DNA from: Epithemia pelagica | Taxonomy: Eukaryota > Bacillariophyta > Bacillariophyceae > Surirellales > Surirellaceae | Assembly (NCBI GenBank): GCA_946965045.2 | Contig: OX337234.1 | Location: 2,914,001 to 2,978,000, forward strand | DNA length: 64,000 nucleotides | Reading direction: 5' to 3' | In this document: piece after piece, positions 22,673-32,163 of the stretch | Layout: each line of letters begins with the position of its first letter | How positions within the stretch are numbered: position 1 is the stretch's first letter | Program-made: the position numbers and the translations under genes | The notes under the pieces: model-generated | Database searches by the model: none | The model's input: the letters and a program-made list of their open reading frames with translations, nothing else | Told to the model about the DNA's origin: nothing

Positions 22673-23229
22673 GTTTGAGATTTGTTTTTCAGAGTAGGTA
22701 GATAAGGTTAATACCTCTTGATATGTTTTTTCTGACTACCTAGATAAAAGGTTTAGTGTTATATCTCTTGAGAAAAGCGCGCGAGAATGTTTGCACCGTG
22801 TTTACGGCAAACGTACATCATGATGTTCAATACCTTCTTGGTCAAGAATATTGATGGCCTGCGGTTTAGTCTTAAACTCTCTCCATTCTCGGTATCGCTT
22901 ACCGAGACGAAATCCTCTCCACGATAGCATTGCTGTTACCAGATTCTCATGAGAAAGGAGGCGTTTTGCATCCGTCGTTCGCTTCCATTCACGAGAGAGC
23001 ATGTCATGCGGAGTCAAGTAGTACAACAGTACAACCCCAAATTGACTTCTTGTTGGCTCATGTGTCGTTCGACCATCTGGGAAGAAATGACTGGAACAAT
23101 TATTGTGTCGGCTTCAAAAATTGCTTTAGAATCCCTCACGCCCCAACTTTGAAAACAGCCGTTCTGGTTGTTGTATTTCCTCGCAAATGAAGACCCTTGT
23201 TATTATCCTTGATGGCTTGAATCTTGTCT
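22673..23229. repeat. Left copy of ~0.5-kb direct repeat bracketing the TE nest
   Basis: Very similar in order and sequence to 38063-38556, beginning GTTTGAGATTTGTTTTTCAG and ending GGCTTGAATCTTGTCT in both. The left copy is ~60 bp longer because of an extra stretch after ATACCTCTTG. The right copy contains the 3' end and downstream flank of the FkbM gene, so this copy is the derived, truncated one. Confidence 0.88.
23136..23229 (-). pseudogene. Truncated 3' end of a FkbM methyltransferase gene
   Basis: Minus-strand sequence here repeats the last ~30 codons and stop of the intact gene at 38463-39806 (ending TAVFKVGA), then homology breaks off at 23229. Only the tail was duplicated, so it cannot be functional. 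Confidence 0.8.
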
Positions 23230-23344
23230 TCTATTTCGAAACGAATGAGCTTGTTGCTCTGTTACCACTATTTTTCACAAATCTCTTGGGCACCGGTTAT
23301 CCAGGGATTCGATTTCGGTCCTTGATTGGTCGCTGTTCGTGCGA

Positions 23345-24682
23345 CTAGCCATCTCCTGATTCAACACTACCGCTGTGTATTTCCTGATCATCAAAGGACC
23401 CTGTCTCGATCTTTCTTCGGACTTTGGCAAGAATAATGGGAAGCGCACCGCAGGCACAAGCCCAGGCTTCAAGCTCGACACCATCGGTCGATTGAACTAC
23501 GTGGTTGTTGTTATCACTGGAAAGACGAATCTGCTTCAAGTCACGGTGGAACGGACCCATTGAAATGCCAAGGGTTTGCCACTCGGCACTAAAATCGCGT
23601 TCGTCGTCGCCCATATCATCCGGGTGCTTTTGAAACCATTGGATCACGGAGTCCACAACGAACCGGACAATTTCCGCAGCTGAATCACCATCTTCTGGAG
23701 TCAACGCGAGGGCCCTTTCCATTGATAGGTACCATTGGCTGCTGTTTTGGAAAAATGGGCAGTGGAATGCACTCTCTTTTACATGAACAATCTCTCTCCG
23801 AATCAGATCTTCGAGTCTGCCGAGTGAAGAATGGGGCAACAGTACATGTTCGTGACGCAACAAACATGTACGTAGCGACTTGTACACTTGCTGAAATGTT
23901 TCGTCGAGACTATGTGAGCCTCCTTCATCCACAAAACGTTTGACGGCAACAAGAAGTGAACATGCCACGGAGTCTCCAACAGGTCGGGACATGCGTAGGT
24001 TGTCTGTCTCGTTTTCCAAAGACGGCTCGGTCTCATTTTGACCCTGAAAGCCAACACGAAAAGCCCATAAAGCTTCGTTCTTATCACAAACAACCGGCAC
24101 AGTGTCGTTATTGTCGAAAACATTTGCCTTGACATTCGTGTCGAATCTGTGCCATTGCTTCTGTGGCGGGATATTTCCCTCCAAGTGAGCCACCGCGTAG
24201 ACAGAGTTGGAGATATCCAAAATAGTCAGATCCGTTGCGTTGCTACCAATTTCATGGTAACGAACGACCCTGCGCCCGATCGATATATTGCCACCACCAA
24301 AGTTTGCGAAGCCGTGGCCGGTGATGAGTCGTATACTACAAGCAGGGAGGGGAAAAGCTTCCTCCCCAGAACGCGCTCTCGCATAAATATCTTGAAAATA
24401 CAGACGATATTCATCGGGCAGGATCGGTGTAGATCGGTCCACCACCAAATCACGAAAGACGCGGTCAAGTTGATCCACAGCCGCTCCGAGGAACCCCGGC
24501 GCCAAGGTCAATTCCACTTGAGCGGCGGGGACGTTCAACACAAACGGCGTCAACGCAATTGTGTAAAAATACCACAGATTCTCTTCATAACGAGGCAGTC
24601 CGCCATCGCTGTAGATTAGTTGAACTGTCAAGCTTTCCATGTCCAAATTCAAGAAGTGTGGCTGTTTTTGTGGATGAAGCAT
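23345..24682 (-). CDS. Hypothetical protein, 445 residues
   Basis: An intact ORF from ATG at 24682, beginning MLHPQKQPHFLNLDMESL. The composition is that of a folded protein (ALTPFVLNVPAAQVELTLAP, FPLPACSIRLITGHGFANFG, LTILDISNSVYAVAHLEG) rather than low-complexity. Charged segments follow, with a Ser/Gly/Asp-rich tail. I do not recognise the family, and see no transmembrane segment or zinc motif. It lies between the truncated FkbM copy and the outer inverted repeat, so it may have been carried with the duplication or be a remnant of a larger spliced gene. A second in-frame Met (MESLTVQ) is 14 residues in. Confidence 0.6.
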   Translation of the reverse strand: MLHPQKQPHFLNLDMESLTVQLIYSDGGLPRYEENLWYFYTIALTPFVLNVPAAQVELTLAPGFLGAAVDQLDRVFRDLVVDRSTPILPDEYRLYFQDIYARARSGEEAFPLPACSIRLITGHGFANFGGGNISIGRRVVRYHEIGSNATDLTILDISNSVYAVAHLEGNIPPQKQWHRFDTNVKANVFDNNDTVPVVCDKNEALWAFRVGFQGQNETEPSLENETDNLRMSRPVGDSVACSLLVAVKRFVDEGGSHSLDETFQQVYKSLRTCLLRHEHVLLPHSSLGRLEDLIRREIVHVKESAFHCPFFQNSSQWYLSMERALALTPEDGDSAAEIVRFVVDSVIQWFQKHPDDMGDDERDFSAEWQTLGISMGPFHRDLKQIRLSSDNNNHVVQSTDGVELEAWACACGALPIILAKVRRKIETGSFDDQEIHSGSVESGDG

Positions 24683-24939
24683 TACCCCCCAGCGAGGGGT
24701 GAGTGAGTCCCGCAGGCCTCAGTCGGGAAAAAGTAAGGGAATGCAACAAAAAGGGCGACTGACCGGGTCGCCCCTGCTTGGGGCTATATGAAGCATTAGG
24801 TATCTCTCCCCAACGTTGGAAAGGCACCGTTGTGCTGCCCCCTACCCCTACCCCCAGAAATAGAGGTGAGTAGTCGGGTCGCATGTGTGTCGTGCTTTTG
24901 TGTTTGAAAATATGGTGAAGCATGTTCGAGATCCTACAA

Positions 24940-24969
24940 TACCGTAAATTGCGTTAGTTAAGCACCGCC
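24940..24969 (+). repeat. Left terminal inverted repeat of outer element
   Basis: Reads TACCGTAAATTGCGTTAGTT then AAGCACCGCC; pairs with 38029-38058 in inverted orientation, 29 of 30 positions identical. Confidence 0.85.
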
Positions 24970-24993
24970 GGAATTAACGCCAATCGTAAGCGA

Positions 24994-25039
24994 GCAGTGT
25001 ATAGCTGTCTCCCATATATGGGAGACAGCTATGCACTGC
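24994..25039. repeat. Subterminal palindrome, left end of piggyBac
   Basis: A 46-bp near-perfect palindrome with 23-bp arms matching at 22 positions, centred on CATATATG, containing TAGCTGTCTCCCAT. The same motif recurs near the right end. Confidence 0.85.
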
Positions 25040-25342
25040 TCCCTTAACTTTGACTTTCATTAACTTCGTCCAAAACCAAATTCTATCAAATCTGACTTCA
25101 TCGTTGGAAAGATCTTGAAATTCTGAACAACTTCATATATGATAGTCTACAGTAAATACACAGTCATTAGCGTGATATTTTGCTTTGAAAAATTGGCGAT
25201 TTTCCTCATTTTTGTTCATTTCGATCATCCTTCGCCCAAGGCCCAACTTTGGACCCTTCTATATTCATACCCTCTCAGCCGATCGTTGCAAGACTCTCCA
25301 TTCTGTCGATCAACATAGTGAAGAAGACGTCCACGAAAGGCA

Positions 25343-28300
25343 ATGTCGTCTGCAGTTGTACCTACGGAGAACGACGATCACGAGTCCTCACAGCCGAATT
25401 CGTCACAGTCACTCCTCGATGAAGATACTGATCAACCCGTCGCACCTCAAGCCCATACCTATCCAGATTCTGACCAACATACCAATCCACATTTCCCGCA
25501 ACCTCATGCTGATGGACACCAAGAAGCTGTCGACCATACAGCGGTAGCACAAGCTACTGTGAATCCACCAGAAACCAATCCAACCATCGATCCAATAACA
25601 CAGGAAACACAGACCGAGACGCAATTACCACTGCAACATCCTCTCAAGCAGCGTTCCCGATTCAGCTACTCGAAACGGTCTTTTGTGGCTCACGATGATT
25701 TCTGGATTCACCCCAACTTCTACGAAGAATTTCGCCGTCGGTTTCGACCGAATCTTACTGACCGCCCCCTTCGTCTTCTTGGCCGAATTGTTGAATGTCC
25801 GTCGAAGAAGAATGGAAATGTGTATGCAATTGTATGGGACAACCTTCAAATTTCCAACCTAAACATCCCACAAACCTGGATCAAGACACGGTTTGTCTCA
25901 ACACAATCTGTGAAGCAGAAGCTTCGTCACTTCATTGAAGTGTACGTTCCTCACCTGGACCCTCCAACTTTCAATAACATTCCGACTAATAGTACGGCCA
26001 ACAACGACAATCCAACCAACAACAACAATCCGACCAACAACAACAATCCAACCAACAATAACAATACTGCATCACGTTCACAAAGCCAACGTAGAGGAGC
26101 AGAGCAACCTCCTCCTTCGACCGCTGAACGAGCACAGAGAAGAGCAGCGATCAGGGACATTGCGGACGCCAGTCTTCGACGTTCTCCCCGCCGCCATGCA
26201 AGTTCATTGTCCAATCCACCATCAACTCAAGAGCGTGCACAGGGACGTGCAACTCTCATGACTGCACCAGAAGGAGGACCCTCTCCGTCCCCTCTTGAAA
26301 ATGGAGAGAACAACGATACTCCAATCAACCAAGTTGCAACACGTCTTTTTGGAAGCACAAGTACCGGTGCCTCGATGGTCACGACAAGACAGCAGCATCA
26401 AAACAACAGTACAGCCGAAGAATCTGAGGATGACAACGACTATTCCTCGGACGAAGATAACAATGGTGGCTATGATCTGGACGTGAATGACACTGTTCAC
26501 CGTAATATCGATCCACTCGACGACTACGAGGACAATGAAGAAGAGGATGGGGACATCAACAACGAAGAGGACGATACTTCTACAGCGTCCAACATTGATG
26601 AAGATCCCAACAATTCAACAAATTTGAAGGTTTTGATCGACAATTTACACTTCCACTACAAAAACATAGAGGCATCTGACAGACCTTTCTCGTGGGTCGG
26701 CCAAGAAAACCATCACCGCTCCATGTTCCGCGGTGGCGATGGTCTGAAGGTAGGGGTTGCGGATGAGTTTCAAACACCCTTTGATTGTCTCCGTGTCGTT
26801 GGAGGATTGTCCAAATCCATCATATCGGGCATGGCAGCGGCTACAAACAAATATTTCCACAAGAAGATTCGACCCAATCTTATGGGTCGCCGAGGATATT
26901 TCCACTCTCAGAAGTGGCAGGACGTCACATTACAAGAAATGACCCGTTTTCTTGGGATCATTCTCATGATGTCTTTACGACCACTCGACAGTGGCGGGTA
27001 TGCAGCGTACTTTCAGCCAAGCAACACAATGTACAGTCTTGGAACTGCCATTCCATCAGTGGAGATCCTGGATAGTGCTGGTTGGGCGACAAGGTACATG
27101 CGTCTTGCTCGGTTCCGTCAAATCAGAGGAGCTTTCCACCCAGAGTCGAAAGAGGCGGGACGAGGAGGTGACAAGTGCTTCCAACTCCGAAAACTTATCC
27201 AGGCTGTAAACGCAGCTTCAAAGAGATCCTTTCTGATCCCACAGGATCTTGCTTTCGATGAAGGTAGTATTGGTTGCCGGTCAAGGTACTGCCCGGTCCG
27301 ACAGTATAACAAGGACAAACCGGCAAAGTTTCGGGTGGACTTTTTCATTCTTGCGTCGTCCACTAGCTACGCTATTTTACACATGGACGTCTATCAGGGT
27401 AAGAATGCTACGAATTCGTACATTCGCGAGGAGGCTAAGCAACTTCCAACAACAATGAAGGCAGTCGTCAACGCCTGCTATGCTCTTGAACTCAACAAGG
27501 AAACAAGAGGATTCAGACATTTATCGTTGGATAACAGGTATGCTGCACCGCAGCTAATGGTAATTCTACGAGACCGTCTCAACGTCCTAGCTACTGGGAC
27601 TGTGCGCGTCAACCGTGTGGGATGGAGCAAAGTTCTCATGGATTTGAAGAAAACAAAGACAAACCGTGGAACCATGAAATTGGGACATGACGAAGTGAAT
27701 GGCATTGTAATTGGACAGTGGGTTGACTCAAAATGTGTCAATTTTGTCACGAGCTATGAGAATGTTGGGACGGGGAAGATCAAACGGCAGGTCGGTCCAA
27801 TCAAGATAGAGTTTCCGTGCCCCCAGCCCTTGATACGGCACCAAGACAACATGGGGGGGATTGACCATGGTGACCAAATGCGGTGCCAGATGGGCCGTTT
27901 TGCCACTCATGGACATTTTAAGAAGTGGTACAAGAAAACTGGTCTGGGCATCATGGACATTATGCTCTTGAATGCATTCATCGCTTGGAATCTCTCCGCC
28001 AGGGAACGACTTCGGTCCAGGCGTACAAAACTTACGAGGCATGATTTCTACACGTGTGTAGCCCAAGCAATGTGTAGTTATGTGGATACCGAGGAGATTG
28101 ATGCTTTGGCACGGCGGACCCAACAAAACACACGACCAACTTGTGAAGATGGTCACTACCCCATCCCTTTGGAGTGCAATAAAAAGGTTCCTTGTGTCGT
28201 TTGTTTATTGGAGTTTCGGTGGAAACGGAAGGAATTGGGAATGAAAGGACTTTTCTCGAATATTGGCCAATGTGCCAAATGTGGTATTGTCGCGCATTTA

Positions 28301-28630
28301 GTGAATTGTAAGGATGAACGAGAAAATGGATGGAAGATCCATAAGATGCCTCAATTTGCAGACCATACGTGCTTTGAGATTTTGCATTCGGTTCACGGTA
28401 AGGAGATATTCATGTGCCGTCCGGCGGAAGCGGGGATCAACTCCAGATACAAGTACACAACCAAGAAAAATCACCCTCTTGTGATGGAGTTGCGAGAGAA
28501 ACACGGCCTGTCTCCGGAGTTTACAAGGAAGAGACGATGGGTTGCATCATCAGTCTCTATGGAAGAAGAAGACGAGAGTGATAACAACAGTGGTGAGAAC
28601 AATGAAACAACAGAAATCCATGAATTGTAA
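25343..28630 (+). CDS. PiggyBac transposase (DDE_Tnp_1_7)
   Basis: 1095 residues, intact, from ATG 25343. The first ~420 residues are acidic and Asn/Gln-rich, with one folded patch (HDDFWIHPNFYEEF, ~117-200). The catalytic core follows (~430-910): LQEMTRFLGIILMMSL, first Asp in LAFDEGS, second in HLSLDNRYAAPQLM, third in GGIDHGDQMR, the piggyBac D-D-D arrangement. The C-terminus has paired cysteines (PCVVCLLEF, CAKCGIVAHLVNC) forming a family zinc module, then a charged tail. PiggyBac transposases cut and paste at TTAA without leaving a footprint. At ~1.1 kb codons it is much longer than the ~600-residue insect enzyme, mainly through the N-terminal extension. Confidence 0.93.
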   Translation: MSSAVVPTENDDHESSQPNSSQSLLDEDTDQPVAPQAHTYPDSDQHTNPHFPQPHADGHQEAVDHTAVAQATVNPPETNPTIDPITQETQTETQLPLQHPLKQRSRFSYSKRSFVAHDDFWIHPNFYEEFRRRFRPNLTDRPLRLLGRIVECPSKKNGNVYAIVWDNLQISNLNIPQTWIKTRFVSTQSVKQKLRHFIEVYVPHLDPPTFNNIPTNSTANNDNPTNNNNPTNNNNPTNNNNTASRSQSQRRGAEQPPPSTAERAQRRAAIRDIADASLRRSPRRHASSLSNPPSTQERAQGRATLMTAPEGGPSPSPLENGENNDTPINQVATRLFGSTSTGASMVTTRQQHQNNSTAEESEDDNDYSSDEDNNGGYDLDVNDTVHRNIDPLDDYEDNEEEDGDINNEEDDTSTASNIDEDPNNSTNLKVLIDNLHFHYKNIEASDRPFSWVGQENHHRSMFRGGDGLKVGVADEFQTPFDCLRVVGGLSKSIISGMAAATNKYFHKKIRPNLMGRRGYFHSQKWQDVTLQEMTRFLGIILMMSLRPLDSGGYAAYFQPSNTMYSLGTAIPSVEILDSAGWATRYMRLARFRQIRGAFHPESKEAGRGGDKCFQLRKLIQAVNAASKRSFLIPQDLAFDEGSIGCRSRYCPVRQYNKDKPAKFRVDFFILASSTSYAILHMDVYQGKNATNSYIREEAKQLPTTMKAVVNACYALELNKETRGFRHLSLDNRYAAPQLMVILRDRLNVLATGTVRVNRVGWSKVLMDLKKTKTNRGTMKLGHDEVNGIVIGQWVDSKCVNFVTSYENVGTGKIKRQVGPIKIEFPCPQPLIRHQDNMGGIDHGDQMRCQMGRFATHGHFKKWYKKTGLGIMDIMLLNAFIAWNLSARERLRSRRTKLTRHDFYTCVAQAMCSYVDTEEIDALARRTQQNTRPTCEDGHYPIPLECNKKVPCVVCLLEFRWKRKELGMKGLFSNIGQCAKCGIVAHLVNCKDERENGWKIHKMPQFADHTCFEILHSVHGKEIFMCRPAEAGINSRYKYTTKKNHPLVMELREKHGLSPEFTRKRRWVASSVSMEEEDESDNNSGENNETTEIHEL

Positions 28631-28842
28631 AAGCAGCATTATATAAGTACCATAGTAGAGACAAACTTACCATCGACATGGTGGGGATTGCTTTGACAAT
28701 TCAATGATATGTTGCTTGTACCATTCGAGACATGGATAGATGACCTTCGCTGTGATGATTGCCGAAAAAATGAGACCTGTGTTTTAAGGTTAAAACACAC
28801 TCTTTTAAGGCGGTCTTAAGGGAGACAACTTATGCGAGCAGC

Positions 28843-28877
28843 TGGCTGTTTCCCATAAAATTTATGGGAGACAGCTA
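28843..28877. repeat. Subterminal hairpin, right end of piggyBac
   Basis: Arms of 17 bp (28843-28859 and 28861-28877) pair at 15 positions and share TTATGGGAGACAGCTA with the left-end palindrome. Confidence 0.75.
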
Positions 28878-28921
28878 TATACTATTCCGATAAGCTTAAA
28901 ACCCGTTCTTTACGAATGGCG

Positions 28922-28956
28922 TTAAGCACCACTTGCCATATTATCGTGTACATTTG
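28922..28956. repeat. Left copy of imperfect ~34-bp direct repeat flanking the retroelement
   Basis: TTAAGCACCA at its left and TGTACATTTG at its right recur in the same order and spacing at 37996-38029, with a few mismatches and indels between. It abuts the piggyBac target site on the left. Confidence 0.65.
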
Positions 28957-29315
28957 CCCGCCATAGATTATTTACCGGTCGCACAAGCGAGCCTAGCATC
29001 CCATCGTGCTGTACGTTAAACGACCATAATGTGCTCAAGCTAATCTGGCGATACAAGAATCAAGAGGTAAACTGACGAATGAACAACTGACACACGGGTC
29101 GAATAAGCGACCGAATATCCCAAGGAGATTTCGTGCGTATCTTGAAGATCAAAGATCTACCAGTTTGCATGAACTCAACTTTGGAATGAAAGTTGATCGG
29201 GTCACTGTCTTTCAGGTTGATTGTTGGTTGAGGTGCTATACGTTGCAGGTATTGTATCTCTTCTTGTGACTATCTGAATTTTGTTTGTTGTCGACTTCGC
29301 CCTGCCACCGCCCCC

Positions 29316-32163
29316 ATGTCTTCGTCTGGCTTCTCTGCTCGCGCTTCGCTTTATCGCGATTTGCGTTCTGGTTCGCGTACTGAGCGTTCCGCTTCCCCGG
29401 TGTCTTTTCCGCCTCCTGCTCCGCCGCTCACGTCTCCTTCGGGTGAACTCGCGGTGGCTTTGTCGGACCTTGGCTTGGGGGTGGGCGTATCGACTGTGCA
29501 GGACCCTTCGGCGCGGGGCTCTCGTGGCTCTGCGTCGGCTAGTATGGGGGGGGGGGGGGGGGGATTTTGTGTCCGTGCCCTCCGGTCGTTCGTTTGGGGA
29601 CCAGTTCTTAGTGGATGCCACGATGGATCCCGGTGCGAGCACGGAAAGTCGCGAGTCCTTCTCGTTAGGCGGTCTCACGGAGACAGATTTGCTTGCGGCC
29701 ACTCTTCGCGTGGAAGCTCAAGCTGCGAATCGTTTCTCGGTGCAGGAAAGTTCGAACGAGGGACGCGAATCTTCCGCTAGTTTGTTCAAGAGTATCGTTA
29801 AACCGGAAGCGGCTAAAGCGGCTCGCGACACGAGTCAGTTTGCGGATTACGGCCTCGCGGAGACGCGAGAAGTGTCCTTCCATCCGGACGCTCGGTCCAA
29901 TCTTACGAAAGGTGAGCTTCCCGCGATTGCTGAGACTAACCCTAGTGTGAACTATCCTGCCGAGTTGCAAAATTCGGTTGCTCTATTTGCAGTTGATTTA
30001 AAGGAAGACAAGTTTTGTGGTGCAGTCGTGGGAGTTGCGGGCAAGTTCTGCCTCCATCTTAAGGGCCAGTGCCCCAAGAAATCGCATCATAAGGCATCTT
30101 CGTTCCTGGGCAGTCTTCGAGACCAAGGCATCGAAGAATGTTTGTTCATTTGCGTCCCTGTGCCGAAAGGCAATCTTAACCATGGCCAGCTTCCGACGCT
30201 TGCTTTTCAAGACCCGTTCCTGGAAACAACTTGGTTGGGTCGCTCCAAGGTTCAAGAAATGCTCCAAGCTCATAAGCCCGTATGGCTATGGTCGTCTATG
30301 TTCGCAATGCTCAGTGGCGAGATGCAGGGTCAGGAAAGGGAGCTAGCGAGTAGCGCTTTGCCAGGGACGCCTCTTTGTCACAAATCGGTAGAGCAGCTCC
30401 AAGCTGATGCAACCCAAACAGCTTTCACCCCAGCTCGTCGCTTGGAATTGGAAGACGTGGAAGTACCTTCCCCAACCAGTGAAGAGAGCGAATTGGAAGA
30501 TGTGGATCCATTGCTCGACGAAGATACTTTTAAAAATCGAGTGTCCCGCAACACGGTTACCACGGCTCAGGTACAACGCGCCACAGCGTCGGAACTCACG
30601 ACCATGCGATTGCGCCAAGCGGAGCAAAACCAACTCCTGAATGTACTTGTGGACAAGGTGAATGTCCTCAGTGGATTGTTGGGAGCTCCTCCTGAAGATT
30701 CAGGAGCCACGACGGTATGGCAAGCCATCAGCGAGTGGCATCAGAATCAAGAGAAAAAGAAGATTAACCCGGCGTTGTTGGAAGCCATCAAGGAAACACA
30801 GGCTCTCCACGGGGCCAGCTTTCAACGAATGTATGATTCAATCAATACACTGACCAACAAGCTACATGACACGAAGGGCGAGGCTATCCATTCGTCCAGG
30901 AAAGAAGTCGTAGCCATGCTCACAGGCGAGGTGAACAAAGCCATTTGGGCGGAGCTGTCGAAGGTTTCACCCACCCTCAAGGTAGCTGAGAAGTTTTTTA
31001 TTCGAGGTGGATTGTCTGAATTCGAGGAGCACATTCGACGGACGACAGCGGATGCTGTTCGAGCCGCGGGCGGCACCAATGGACAGTCATCGCTTTTCAA
31101 TTTGTCTCAAGCAGAAGTTGAAGACATCAAGCGGTTGATTGTTAAATTGGAAGAGGAAAGCGAGCTCAACAGAGTGCGCCTCACAGATATTGAAGCACGT
31201 TCAGAGAATTATACTGTCGAGATTGAGGGCAAGCAATTTTCTTCCTTGTCGCAGGTCACGGCTTTTGTTGCTTCCAACAACGTCCCTTCCTCTGTTCTGA
31301 AGTTTGTGGATGCGATCAGTCTGATGGAAAAAACCACGACGGGATCGCAGAGTTTCACGGAAAACGTGGACGTCCACTATCGCGGACAACGTTCCAACAT
31401 GGAGTCGCCCAGCGATCAAAAGGGGCTGTATTCGTTTCAGCTCATTGCACCCACGGCATTGGCCGGGACACCGGACCAGGCCCGAACTAATCCAAGAAAA
31501 CTGGCCCGAATGGACACGTATCAAAAATTCAAGGGGTCAGGGTCGAGAGACATGGGAGCGGCGAACATGATTCGGAAAATGATCGCCGACAAGTACCCAC
31601 CGTTGTTGTCTGAGATTGAAGCATCAACCATGTCTCGAGAAGCGAAAGCGATAGCGCGCTTTTTGCTGACGGAGTCTCGTAATTTTCTCGACTCTCTCTT
31701 CATATTCATGAAGGACCAAGTTGAAGATTATGGAGCCGACACCAAGCTCTCGGAGACACGTCGATGGGACCTTGTACAAAATATCACCAGAATTGTCTTT
31801 GAGGTCATTAGTCAACCAAGACGAGGTTGCAGTGAAATCACGCTCAACCAGGCGACTTCGCCAGACCGAGCTCCGGAATTGCTGTGGTCTGTTCTTCAAT
31901 CTCATCGATTGCAGAAGGAATTTCTGGACCATAATTTCAAAAACCACCCCAAGGTGGGACCGATGCTAACGCATTTCTTGCTTGATGTGGTAAGCTTCCA
32001 CGACGATGTTAATCCCATCGTAGATGATACCAAGAAAGCACTGAGTGAAGCACAACAAGCAAAAAGGAAAGTTGATGCTGTTGAAAGCCAAGTCAAAAAC
32101 TTGCAAGGACGTTTACCATCGAAGAAAGCCAAAGCGAATAAAGAAAACTCGGATCAGGCGTGA
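29316..32163 (+). CDS. Gag-like ORF of the retroelement, frame change at an 18-G run
   Basis: The ATG at 29316 opens a Ser/Pro-rich frame that reaches a run of 18 G (29546-29563). The long downstream frame (DFVSVPSGRSFGDQFL onward, ~865 residues) is offset by one base, so it is continuous only if the run were one G shorter or the ribosome slipped. Alternatively translation starts at the downstream ATG at 29623. The body has a Cys/His cluster (CGAVVGVAGKFCLHLKGQC then HH, near residue 240) and long heptad-rich helices (RQAEQNQLLNVLVDKVNVL), as expected for a nucleocapsid. It ends in a Lys-rich helix at TGA 32161-32163, beyond which the same frame continues into RT. Confidence 0.75.

Larger units (their letters stand above)
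24978..28921 (+). mobile_element. Complete piggyBac-family DNA transposon
   Basis: 3944 bp flanked by TTAA on both sides (24974-24977 and 28922-28925), the invariant piggyBac target duplication. The terminal inverted repeats CGCCAATCGTAA and, inverted, CGCCATTCGTAA differ at one position. Near each end lies a hairpin sharing TGGGAGACAGCTAT (24994-25039 and 28843-28877). The transposase ORF is intact, so the element could be recent and autonomous. Confidence 0.9.

Noticed and set aside
29202-29702. 166-codon minus ORF over the gag start
   Set aside because: Arg/Ser-rich mirror of the GC-rich gag leader, crossing the poly-G run; no sign of a real product.
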